Below, piece after piece: positions 24,113-35,556 of a DNA stretch of 64,000 nt. Position 1 is the stretch's first letter, and each line of letters opens with the position of its first letter. The position numbers and the translations under genes are program-made. Below the pieces are notes generated by a model that searched no databases, was not told the DNA's origin, and saw only the letters and a list, made by a program, of their open reading frames with translations. The stretch is from assembly GCF_024679095.1 (NCBI RefSeq), contig NW_026112164.1, positions 62,001 through 126,000 of the forward strand. Direction: 5' to 3'. The stretch is from Eriocheir sinensis (lineage: Eukaryota; Arthropoda; Malacostraca; Decapoda; Varunidae).

Positions 24113-24114
<2 letters not shown>
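23780..24114 (-). mobile_element. SINE-1, best-preserved copy
   Basis: On the minus strand it begins with TGGCTGAGTGGTTAGCGTGA (A box), has a perfect B box GGTTCGAATCC (plus 24045-24055), then GAGTGGCCTAAGACTACCC and AAGATGGCGCCACTATAAAC, and ends in poly(A) at 23781-23791. The head resembles tRNA-Leu/Ser, but no cloverleaf closes. Its 5' end abuts a (GT)n array. Confidence 0.85.
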
Positions 24115-24408
<294 letters not shown>

Positions 24409-24784
24409 CCTTAACCCGTGTCCGCCAAAAACAATTTACCTGCTATTGTACATTATTTTATATTATTATACTATTATACAGAGACACCTAAAATATACTG
24501 TCTCACAAAACCTGAATCTAACGTACAAAAATAACGACCCAACACACACAACCCGGTACGGACACATTCAGGGACCTTCTTTCCACGCGAGGCTGAGTAA
24601 GGTGATTCTCGCGGAAGGAAACAGTAAAAATCCCATAACAACACGTGGTAATCCAATATTATTCCGCATTAATGTAAGAAAACGTGTAAAGCAAAAGATA
24701 AACACTTCGATCTACTCATATTTCGCTCTTAAAACTCGTAATTCAACCTCGCGTACAAGGAGAGGTGTCTGGTATACTACGGGT

Positions 24785-25014
24785 CATATTCTTAAGCATT
24801 GTGGCGCCCAAATACACACACATACATTTGACAAGGTTTCCATAGGGGTTGTTTTTAGTGTTTCCAGGGGTAGTTTTATGACCCTGGTGATAGTCTAACA
24901 AAGTTTCTGTAACCATGACCATGAAGGAACACTCATAAAAACCCGATTAATCTCCTTTACGGCCACTGGAAAGAGTTGATATGAGGGAAAGGCGGAAGCG
25001 TCTGAGAAAACCAA
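24785..25014 (+). mobile_element. MITE-A copy
   Basis: Left end CATATTCTTAAGCATTG and right end GGCGGAAGCGTCTGAGAAAA. Body words GTTTCCATAGGGGTTG, CCAGGGGTAGTTTTATGACC and AACCCGATTAATCTCC are present. Confidence 0.75.
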
Positions 25015-25019
25015 CATCA

Positions 25020-25290
25020 AATGAGAGAAGATAATGACAGGGACGGTACAGAAGAAAGAGAGATGAGTGGTGATGAAGAGGGAGACATGAAGGACACAAG
25101 GCACTAAGGAGACAGAAAAACAAGGAAGGGAAAGAAGGGAGGTGTAGAAAGGGAAGAAAGAAATTGTAAGTGAGGAAAAAGATAATGAGAAATAGTAAAA
25201 AGAGTTGAGAAAGAGAGGGGAAGAAAGGAGGCATAGATAAAGAGGGAGGGAGGAGAGAAATAACCAAAGAAAGATTATTGTGGGTCTTAT
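25020..25290. repeat. Purine-rich degenerate tract
   Basis: GAAGGGAGG- and GAGGGAGAC-type words dominate about 260 bp. No gene is supported. (GGA)n follows at 25325-25352. Confidence 0.6.
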
Positions 25291-25432
25291 AGTAGTTGTT
25301 TGTCCGCCTGGCAGCGTTGGAGAAGGGAGGAGGAGGAGGAGGAGGAGGAGGAAGGAGCAGCAGAACGAATATCAAATGTCCACACGCACTTGAGAGGAAT
25401 GCGTAGAAAAAAGCGTAAAATTGAATATAAAA

Positions 25433-25813
<381 letters not shown>

Positions 25814-26217
25814 CGGTGGGTCTGAAGTGAGAGAGTACTTGGTAGATGCAGTACAAACTCAGGAAAAGGGACCGAGGGAGGGAAGGAGCAAGAAAAAAAT
25901 ACTGACACATATTTTCCTATCAGTAGAAGAGTAAACAAGAAAAAAACGCAGTAGGTGAGAAATTAATACTGACTAAAGCCCGACACAAATACGAAGCCAG
26001 TCTGGGTGTGGCCCGAACCTCTTCACAGCGCTGCCCCCCCCCCTCCCCCCCTCTCCTCCTAAATACATCACTCTCCCCCTTATGTGGCATCTTACGTACT
26101 ATTTGAAAGTGTACCAAATATTCTGTATACTTAAGACAGACATGTCAGCGCTATGGCCAGGGAACTTTCCGAGCCGGCCGCCCGAACTGACTGAACAGCT
26201 GGGTCGGACTATATAAG

Positions 26218-26438
26218 GGTCGTATTATCAGACATTTCGTCCCCCAAGAACACATACTTGACAAGGCTTTCACAGACGTTTTGGGCATTTCCAGGAGTAG
26301 TTTTATGACCCCGGTGGTAGTTTGACCCTCCTTCTGTACCATGAACATGAAGGAACACTCATTAATACCCGACTGACCCCCTCTTTGACCTTTAGAAATA
26401 GCTGATGTAAGAAGCAAAAGTGTTTTATAATACCAACC
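26218..26438 (+). mobile_element. MITE-A copy
   Basis: Left end CGTATTATCAGACATTTCG and right end GCAAAAGTGTTTTATAATACC, with the family body between. The terminal repeats are partly decayed. Confidence 0.7.
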
Positions 26439-26515
26439 TATAACTAACGGGGAGCATAGGCCAGAAGGCGCGTCGCTTCACTCACCCGTCGACTCCACCC
26501 CACACTAATTTAGGA

Positions 26516-26900
26516 CTGAGTCAATATCATGTCCAAAAAATCGACGTTCATACTAATTTGTTGTACCGAAGTAGTGGTCCAAGAACCCGAAACAAAAATA
26601 GCAAGAAATTTTAGCAGTAAGTATGACGTTCATGTTATCCGGTGCTATGAATCTTTGGGTCAAGTCGTAGATTAAGTTGCGTTATAATTATGTTAAAAAA
26701 TTGACGTTAATATTAAGTTCAGTTCCAAAGGAGTTAAAAACATAAGAATCAAAGAAAAGAGAATAGCAGCTGATGTTAAACTGATACGTTCCAATAATAC
26801 AATTTTGTGGGTCAAGTCATACACTGAGTTGCAATATAATTCTGGCAAAAATACATCACGTTCGTACTAATTTCAGTTGTAAAGAAGCATAACACAGTGC
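26516..26900. repeat. Degenerate ~155 bp tandem repeat
   Basis: A GGGTCAAGTCRTA word, then AGTTGCRWTATAATT and a GTTCRTACTAATTTCAGTTG-type block recur near 26516, 26672 and 26821. (CT)n follows at 26911-26966. Confidence 0.65.
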
Positions 26901-26906
26901 AGTGAT

Positions 26907-26910
<4 letters not shown>

Positions 26911-26966
<56 letters not shown>
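26911..26966. repeat. (CT)n microsatellite
   Basis: About 56 bp of pure CT. Confidence 0.95.
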
Positions 26967-26968
<2 letters not shown>

Positions 26969-27082
26969 CGTCACCTCTCCTCTTTCACCCCAAACAAGTA
27001 GGGTAACAAGCAGGCTGGCAACACACCCAACACACTGACAAACACATTCTCATGCCAACACGTTCATGCACCAGCTAGGGCC

Positions 27083-27300
27083 CACATTCTCAAACATTTC
27101 GGGGCCTACATACACACCCACATTAGATAAGACTTTCGTAGAGGCTGTGTCAGTATTTCCATGAGTAGAATTATGAGCCTGGGGATTGTTTAACAGGACA
27201 TCTACACCGTGAACGTGGAAAACACACACGAGAACCCGACTAGTACCCTTTGTGGCCTTTGAAAATAGTTGTTGTGAGAGCCGAAAGCGTTATAGAATGC
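27083..27300 (+). mobile_element. MITE-A copy
   Basis: Left end CACATTCTCAAACATTTCGG and right end GAGCCGAAAGCGTTATAGAAT. It is a good reference copy for the terminal inverted repeat. Confidence 0.77.
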
Positions 27301-27685
27301 GAGCGCAGAACCAGACAGCCAGACAGCGGCCCCACACCACGACCCCAACGCTGTGAACTCCCCTCCAGGGCCCTGCTCCCCTCCAACTCTCCTCCGCTCT
27401 CCTCAGCTCCTCCACGATCATCAGTGACGGTCCTCGGCGGGCGTAACACCGTAAACAGCACCAGGTGACCTCAAAATTGCCTCTCGTCTCCTCTCTTATC
27501 TCCACTCCGGGGCCATCAGGACCGACAGACTGGGAAAAGTGATGAGAAATGAGAGAACCGGGAAGAATGTGGCTGAATGGCGCAACGTAGGGAGGAGAAG
27601 GAGTGAAGAGGCGACGTTGACGAGCTGTGGAAAATGAACTTAAGGGAACGGCGAGTTTGTGTGATGAGAGACATGAGTTTACGAT

Positions 27686-27686
<1 letters not shown>
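27301..27686. other. Unique intergenic sequence
   Basis: GC-moderate sequence with short frames only (up to 73 residues) and no recognisable domain, repeat or RNA gene. Confidence 0.4.
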
Positions 27687-27746
<60 letters not shown>

Positions 27747-27758
27747 GGTGGGTGTTAC

Positions 27759-27805
<47 letters not shown>

Positions 27806-27884
27806 GCCAACGGTGTCACTTTTTTTTGGGGGGGGCCTAAAGTCGCTCGTCCTGCATCGTCAATCAAAAGTAGGATAAAGTTGC

Positions 27885-27975
<91 letters not shown>
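27687..27975. repeat. (GA)n, (GT)n, (CT)n and (CA)n cluster
   Basis: (GA)n 27687-27744, (GT)n 27762-27804, an ~80 bp spacer, (CT)n 27887-27941 and (CA)n 27942-27975. Each run on the left has a complementary run on the right. Confidence 0.95.
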
Positions 27976-27979
<4 letters not shown>

Positions 27980-28039
27980 GCCTGTCACACTTGTCTCCCG
28001 GCTGGCAAGGGGACGGGAGGTGACAGGTCGGCAGAATCA

Positions 28040-28330
28040 AGCAAGATAGAGGCTGTAGAATCTGTATAGCCTGTAGAGGAACCAAGTTAGAGACTGTACA
28101 GGCAAGCAAGTTAATATGTGGTCTAAGGCCAAGCAAGTGTCTGTAGGCTGTATAGTCTGCATGTCTGCAGGCTGCAAAGTCTGTAGAGGCAAGCAAGTCT
28201 GTAAGGGTAAGCAAGTGTGTCTGTAGATTCTGTAAGGGCAAGCAAGCAAGCGTCTGTAAGGGCAGGCAAGTGTGTAGTCTGCAGCGACAAGCATATTAGT
28301 CTGTAAGAGTCTGTCTGGGCACGCAAGAGT
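28040..28330. repeat. Degenerate GTCTGTAAGGGCAAGCAAG repeat
   Basis: GTCTGTAAGGGCAAGCAAG, GTCTGTAGAGGCAAGCAAG and similar words recur at irregular 25-45 bp spacing. The L/C/T-rich minus-strand frames come from this repeat. Confidence 0.7.
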
Positions 28331-28549
28331 ACATGGGTGCAGGGCCAGGCACGCGGGGCACGTTACCTTGTGTTCGCGGGGGAGGGCCTGATGGGAGTAG
28401 TCAATCGTCGGGGCACATACGCGGCCCTGCTCGGCGGCAGATCACGGCCCCGCTGGCAGGCCGCGGCCACCTCGTTAGCTGCAGCAAGCACGCCTTCTTC
28501 TTCCTCATCCTCTTCTGACCTGTTCCGCTTTGTATTGCTTCATGACTCC
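28331..28549. other. GC-rich unique sequence
   Basis: No domain is seen in any frame. The longest frame (92 residues, 28337-28615) runs into the downstream repeat. Confidence 0.35.
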
Positions 28550-28960
28550 TACTTGGTTCTTCTTCACACTTATATACTCCACTGCACACTTAGATGCTCC
28601 ACTCTGCACACCTAGATCCTTCACTCTTCACACCTATAGCAGATGCTTTCATTGCACACTTAATACTTCACTCTGCACACTTAATTAATACTTCACTCTG
28701 CACACTTGGATGCTCCACTCTGCACACTTAATTAATACTTCACTCTGCACACTTGGATGCTCCACTCTGCACACTTAATACTTCACTCTGCACACGTAGA
28801 TGCTCCACTCTGCACACTTATATAACATTTCACTCTGCACTTAGATAATCCACTTTGCACACCTAATACTTCACTGCACACTTAGATGCTCCACTTTGCA
28901 CACTTAATACTTCACTGCACACTTAGATGCTCCACTCTGCACACTTATTACTTCACGCTG
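28550..28960. repeat. CTCTGCACACTTA tandem repeat
   Basis: Units alternate CACTCTGCACACTTAGATGC with TCCACTCTGCACACTTAATA (about 20 bp each, often paired into 40-45 bp units), about 18 units in all. Confidence 0.88.
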
Positions 28961-29167
28961 CAGCGAGCTCTGTTTCTCCGTACACTTTGCCTAATCTCTT
29001 GTTTTGCTTTTCAATTTTCTTTTCCTTCGTTTTCTTCACTCTAGCCTAGTGTGGTCTTTTAGCATTTCCCTTTTCTGTCCTTTTGTTTGTTTCCTACTGT
29101 TACACTTGCTGCTTTCATTTAGCTTTTCCTGCTGTGTTCTTTTTCCCGCCAAGTGTAAGTGAACTAT

Positions 29168-29303
29168 GAACTTCATAAATATAGCCAAATAACTGATTAT
29201 TATCTATCGCACGTGTAGTGTCAAGCACCCGCGACTATGGGGAACTAGAGGTTTCAAAAATATATCCAAATAACTGATTATCTATCGCACGTGTAGTGTC
29301 AAG
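29168..29303 (+). repeat. Direct duplication of ~55 bp
   Basis: 29168-29224 and 29250-29303 share ATATAGCCAAATAACTGATT, then ATCTATCGCACGTGTAGTGT and CAAG. 28961-29167 and 29304-29900 otherwise show nothing recognisable. Confidence 0.8.
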
Positions 29304-29904
29304 GGCAACTTCCCCGAGCCAGACACTGCACCTCACAGCACCGCCACCGTCACTGGCAAGAAGCTCACTGATCAGCTGACGGCAGGGCAGGCAGGCACGG
29401 GCCGCGGCGCGAACACGAGGTTGGCGGGAGAAACCTTGTACTAATACCAACCAAAGGGCGGTTCTGCATCTCGAACAATGGTTTTTGTGCATACTAAAAT
29501 TACGAAACAATGATAGAACTCAGTTTTATATACGCCTACACAGATATAATGCTTTGTTTCGTTTTCTTATCGCGAGTGACCGATTATGACACGTCTGGCA
29601 CCTGCATCACTACGCTCCGCTCTTCCGTCGTTTAATTGCAGAAACTCTGTCAACCCTTTCACTGAACAAGTTTATTCGTGTACTGACTGACAGTAAGAAT
29701 GGAAAGATAGAGGACAGAGAGGCGAGAAACTGGAGATGGTAACAGAGCGGCGGGCGGCGGGGAAGAAGGGAGGCAGGTCGGACACAAGTGGTGGTTGGGG
29801 GTGACACACACACACACACACATAGCAGATGCAGAGGGAAAGACGTATTTGTATAATATCATAGACACAAGAAAGACTGATTTACAATATGAAGAGTCTG
29901 AAGT

Positions 29905-29930
29905 TGGTATTCTTAGAGACGCTTCCGCCT
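29905..29930 (-). mobile_element. MITE-A end fragment
   Basis: GTTGGTATTCTTAGAGACGC TTCCGCC is the reverse complement of a MITE-A 3' end. It is the only minus-orientation trace of the family found here. Confidence 0.5.
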
Positions 29931-29949
29931 CCTATGATCTCTAATGAAA

Positions 29950-30166
29950 CTGCCTTGTTATAGCGAAACCAGGTTTGGCGTTCACTCCCGCGGGTCCTTT
30001 CCTCCCCGCCGCTCTGCCACACAGGCCCAACACCCATCTTTTCCTCTCATGTATTAACTCTAGGTAACATACGATATAAAGAGAGGTGTTGGGGCGGTGT
30101 TGCAGAAGGGACCCGCGGGAGCCAACGCCAAAACGATCTCTTCAATCTTGTTTCACTATAGGAACA
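29950..30166. repeat. Inverted repeat (foldback), ~85 bp arms
   Basis: The left arm (TAGCGAAACC, TTGGCGTTCACTCCCGCGGG, GGCCCAACACC) matches the reverse complement of the right arm (GGTGTTGGGGCGG, CCCGCGGGAGCCAACGCC, GTTTCACTATAGG). The right arm ends where the next inverted-repeat element starts. Confidence 0.65.
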
Positions 30167-30778
30167 CCGTTGCCAGATTATCGTCCTCAGAGCATCGTAT
30201 TTACCATAACTGTTGCCAAGAAACACCGATAATCAACCATTTTAACGATAACTATATATGAAGTCAGTTATTGGGGTGGAGGACATGGGCGTCCGCAGAA
30301 AAAAATGCAGGGGGGGGCAATGTTGTCCTGACTCCTGAGATTGCTGTCCTGGGGGAGGGGTCTGAGGGGAGGGGGTGTCCCCCTCCCCGTTGGAAAAAAT
30401 TTTGCTCCCAGGAAAGAGCTTAGATGCAAAATGGTGGCACTTTTTCATCTGACAGAGTAGCTCAGTTACATTTTCTCCGGTAGAGAAAATTGAAGAAAAA
30501 CAAATATTTCGGAAAAATTATTTTACAACAACTACATTATTCTATCAATTAAGAATTAACTCTACATGAACCAATCAGACTGGGAGATGTTCAGAGCTCA
30601 GGCATGTCTGATACAAACAGGCATCGACATAGAAGTAACAGAGTCTGTTCTTTCATTTTATTTCATTAACAAAACTCATGCTAATTTTCAGCTAAACTAG
30701 CTTATGGATTTTAATTAAATTTTACATAGGCTCCTTTGGAGCATGTTACATCCTAATACTAATAGGAGCAGTGTTTCT

Positions 30779-30830
30779 TCGTGCGTGGCTGCGTGGCTGC
30801 GTGCGTGCGTGCGTGCGTGCATGGGTTCGT
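30779..30830. repeat. (GTGC)n-type short repeat
   Basis: GCGTGGCTGCGTGGCTGC, then (GTGC)5. Confidence 0.85.
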
Positions 30831-31254
30831 GTTCGGTTTGCAGAAAGTGAGGCCAGCTGCGCGCGCCGACTCTGGCTCTGCCAGGCTGCCAGCCGCCGCG
30901 GCCGCGCTCCCAGCCTGTCCCAAGGTTGCCATATACCCAGAAAAGTCTGGATTTCTCCAGAATTTTGTAGCTATTGCCAGAATTCCAGAATTTTGACGAA
31001 TATATCCAGATTTTTCATGCTTAGCCAGAAAGAATCCCTTAAAACTTCTAAATTTCCAGAATTTACTGTTTAGTGATTAACTGATTACGTTCAGACGGTT
31101 CAGTAAATAATCAGACTACCATATACATCATTGAGTTTCAACTACTTCGTGTATAAAATAAATACGGACAGTAGCTGTTGAGTTGAAACTTGAAGTCTTG
31201 AACAGAAACATTACCCGTACGCTTCTCGTCAAGGTCCCGTACGCTTCTCGTCAA

Positions 31255-32375
<1,121 letters not shown>

Positions 32376-32580
32376 CACGAGGAGACAGGGCGAGCGAGGG
32401 AGGGAGCGGGAGGGACACGGAAGGGAGGTCGCCAGCAGGTATAATAGTTACGCGTGAATCCCTTGACTTGTTCCTTCGCCGTCGACCCAATTTCCTCTCT
32501 GACTTCCAGCGTGCGAGTCATGAGCGAGCGGCGGGACGGAGACTAAACAAGACCACCGCAAAACACCATATTACTGCTGC

Positions 32581-32582
<2 letters not shown>

Positions 32583-32619
<37 letters not shown>

Positions 32620-32668
32620 CGAAACAGTTGTCTATAAACAATCATTGCTCTCTCTCTCTCTCTCTCTC
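32583..32668. repeat. (GA)n and (CT)n pair
   Basis: (GA)n 32583-32615 and (CT)n 32648-32668 are complementary across an ~33 bp spacer. Confidence 0.93.
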
Positions 32669-32789
32669 AAATACACGAACTAAATCACTTACGTACATAA
32701 TTTCTAGTTAGATATAATAAGTATCGGAATAAGGATAAGAACAAGAATAAGAATAATGATAATAATAATGGATGATTTCGACGCTGCAG

Positions 32790-33090
32790 TTATGCAGTTA
32801 CCGTGAACCACAAAGCCTTTGTGAAAAATATTATGCCAGTCTTCTGTGACATTAACTATTGCACTAAGTCACTGGTGAGGGAACTGGTGGTTGAGTGTAA
32901 TAATAACAATGGGTTTATGAGTTGAATTTATTTATCGTGAACCACAGAACAGAGTGAAAATAATAGGCTAGTCTTCCATGTTGTTATCTGTCACTGCTAA
33001 AGGTGATAAAAAAAAAAGAATATACAAAATATACTATACTAGAACTACGTAGAACCGAGAATGAAAGTAACACGCCAGTTTCTTAACAAG
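32790..33090. repeat. Degenerate ~130 bp tandem repeat
   Basis: A CGTGAACCACARA word, GTGAAAATAAT and a GCCAGTCTTCTGTG-type block recur near 32800, 32935 and 33045. This is weak but consistent. Confidence 0.45.
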
Positions 33091-33192
33091 TTATTTATTG
33101 TTGTTAAATATGACAAACAACAAAAGAAGAGAAAATATTTCGCCTCTTCTCCCTTCTCTTCCTTATTTGTATGTCAGCACCTTGGTGTGGGT

Positions 33193-33193
33193 C

Positions 33194-33231
<38 letters not shown>

Positions 33232-33260
33232 AAGTTGTAGTAGTAACAGTATTAGTAGTA

Positions 33261-33306
<46 letters not shown>

Positions 33307-33307
33307 T
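33193..33307. repeat. (GTA)n trinucleotide array
   Basis: Two (AGT)n runs of about 40 and 50 bp are separated by an imperfect stretch near 33232-33260. Confidence 0.95.
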
Positions 33308-33506
33308 GTAGTATATTCAACTAAAACCTCCATACTAAGTGCTTTCAACCTTCCGAGGAAAATAAGAGGCTATATGTTGGTAGCTCTGTACATAATCTCT
33401 TCAGCTTCAGATATCCAAGGAAAGGCAAGGGAGAAGGTCTTTGTTTTCTTAATACGGCTAAATTTAGATGGTGTATACATCATGGAGGGAAGTGTAGCAG
33501 TAAGGC

Positions 33507-33642
33507 CCGTACTCACAAACCTTTGGGGGCCTACACCCACCCACATTTGATAAGGCTTCGGTAGAGGCTGGGTTAGTATTTTCATGGGTAGTTGTATGAA
33601 CCTATTCCTAGTTTTAATTTAACACTGGATGATACCTAATAC
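33507..33642 (+). mobile_element. Partial MITE-A, cut by the LTR retrotransposon
   Basis: The MITE-A left two thirds, then TTTAATTTAACACTGGATGA and CCTAATACAC, which also ends the MITE-A unit on the far side of the retrotransposon (39796-39945). Confidence 0.7.
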
Positions 33643-34044
33643 ACGCCAGGCGGGAAGTGTTGCCAACTCGCATATATTTTTGCTACATGTTCTTGTATGA
33701 TCTAAAATATACTGTAACATTCTATACTGTACTGTTCTGGATATATATAGGAGAAGAGGGCGAGAGAGTCCCAGTCCCAGTCATAGTAAGCTAGTGGTAA
33801 GTGAAGAGTCCGAGTGAAGTGTACTACTAAGGAAGAATATTAAACTACAGAAACTGTGTTAAGTGTTTACATATCTCCCTCCCACGGAGTCTCCTGACGG
33901 CAACACGGAACCCAAGTACACGTCCGGCATTACAGTACTACTAAGGAAGAATATTAAACTACAGAAACTGTGTAAAGTGTTTACATATCTCCCACGGAGT
34001 CTCCTGACGGCGACACGGAACCCAAGTACACGTCCGGCATAACA
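33643..34044 (+). repeat. 5' LTR, truncated at its start and internally duplicated
   Basis: The match to the 3' LTR starts at ACGCCAGGCGGGAAGTG, so the first ~104 bp (39396-39499 in the 3' LTR) are missing. The last part is present twice, as 33821-33934 and 33935-34044, each starting GTACTACTAAGGAAG and ending near CGTCCGGCAT. The 3' LTR has this block once. Confidence 0.9.
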
Positions 34045-34045
34045 T

Positions 34046-34063
34046 TGGCGTCAGGAGTGTAGC
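34046..34063 (+). other. Putative primer-binding site
   Basis: TGGCGTCAGGAGTGTAGC begins 1 nt after the LTR end AACA. A PBS normally starts TGG, complementary to the tRNA CCA end. The priming tRNA was not identified. Confidence 0.6.
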
Positions 34064-34080
34064 CATTTGTTTTTTTCGCC

Positions 34081-35556
34081 ATGGAGACTCGTTCCCAATC
34101 TGCCCAGAGGGACGACATGTTGACTGACCTTTTGGAAGCCTTGAGACTACAGGGGGAGAAACAAGAAAGAGCACACCAAGAACTCAAAGAACAACAAGAA
34201 AGAGCACAGCAACAACAAGAAAGAACACTCCAAGAACTCAAAGAACAACAAGAAAAAGCACACCAAAAACTCAAAGAACAACAAGAAAGAGCACAGCAAC
34301 AACAAGAAGGAACACTCCAAGAACTCAAAGAACAATAAGAAAGAGCACAGCAACAACAAGAAAGAGCACAGCAACAACAAGAAGGAACACTCCAAGAACT
34401 CAAAGAACAGCTAGAAGATCGCTTCACAGGATTACAGCTACAGCTAAAAGCAGTACAAGATGGAAGTGAGTCAGTGCGAAGAGAAATGACTGATGTGACC
34501 ACGAACTTGGGACAACGCCTGATAGAAGTGGAGAAAGAACACACAAATCTTCAACAAGAGATGGAGGTGGTACGGGAGACGACACGCAAAGAAATATTAG
34601 AAGTAAGTGACAGAGTGAAGGCCCTTGAAGACTGCTTGGCTGGAAACGGACAGCCAGTGCCTGCAGGGGCTAGTTGTACCCAAGATGCTTCTCCTACGCA
34701 AGTCCGGGGTAGTTTGAGCCCTGTTTCGCCTGAGTTTATCCCCGCAAGAAGTTCCGCCAGCCCCATGAGTCTGCTGGGTTCGCCTGTTAGAAAGAAGCCT
34801 CAGGAGTTGGATGGCAAGGTCTCCTGGGAGGCTTACGGCGCTCAGTTTGAGCTGTTGGCAGCTCGGAACGGATGGGATGACCAAGAGTGCGCGGTACAGC
34901 TGGCCACTAGCCTGAAAGGGGCGGCGCTGGAGGTCCTTGCTCAGCTCGACAATGCGACAAAGGGCAGCTACAGCGGGCTGGCACAGGCGCTGGAGCAACG
35001 ATATGGGACCAAGCACCAGAACAAGCTCTTCAGGGTTAGGTTCAGAACCCGCAACAGGAGGCGTGGCAAGTCTCTTCAGGAACTCGCTCAGGACCTTGAG
35101 AGCATGGCGCACAAGGCATACCCAGGTGCCACCCCTGACCTGCTGAAGGTTTTGCTGCGTGATCAATTCATCGATGCCCTGGACAGCCCTCAGCTGAAGA
35201 TACAAGTGAACCAAGCTAAGCCAACATCAATGCAGGAAGCTCTGGCACGTGCCATGGAGTTTGAGTCCTTTGTTAGGTCTAGCTTGTCAAGCTTCAGGGA
35301 CGACTCGACTTCTGCCTTTAGGGCACGAAAGGGCGCTGTCAGCGACACAGACAGGTTCCAAGGAACGTGCTGGTACTGCGAGAAGGTTGGGCACAAGGAG
35401 AACAAATGCTATATGAGGAAGAAGGAATATGAAGGTGGCGCTAAGAAGAAGCCCAGAGAAGGACCCAAGTGCTGGACCTGTGGAGAAAAGGGGCACTGGA
35501 AGAATGAGTGTCGGAAAAATGTGCCCCCAACGAGGGACCACCACTCGGGAAACTAA
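34081..35556 (+). pseudogene. gag: gag (broken by one nonsense codon)
   Basis: Structural polyprotein of the LTR element, forming the particle and binding its RNA. The frame starts at 34081. An in-frame TAA at 34336-34338 stops it after 85 residues, and the same frame then runs open to 35556. Residues about 25-115 are Q/E/K-rich coiled coil from an in-frame DNA repeat. A capsid-like region follows (about 34800-35280). Two zinc knuckles, CWYCEKVGHKENKC (35368-35409) and CWTCGEKGHWKNEC (35470-35511), are intact CCHC boxes. The stop lies inside the repeat and differs by one base from the neighbouring glutamine codons, so it looks like a point mutation. Confidence 0.88.
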
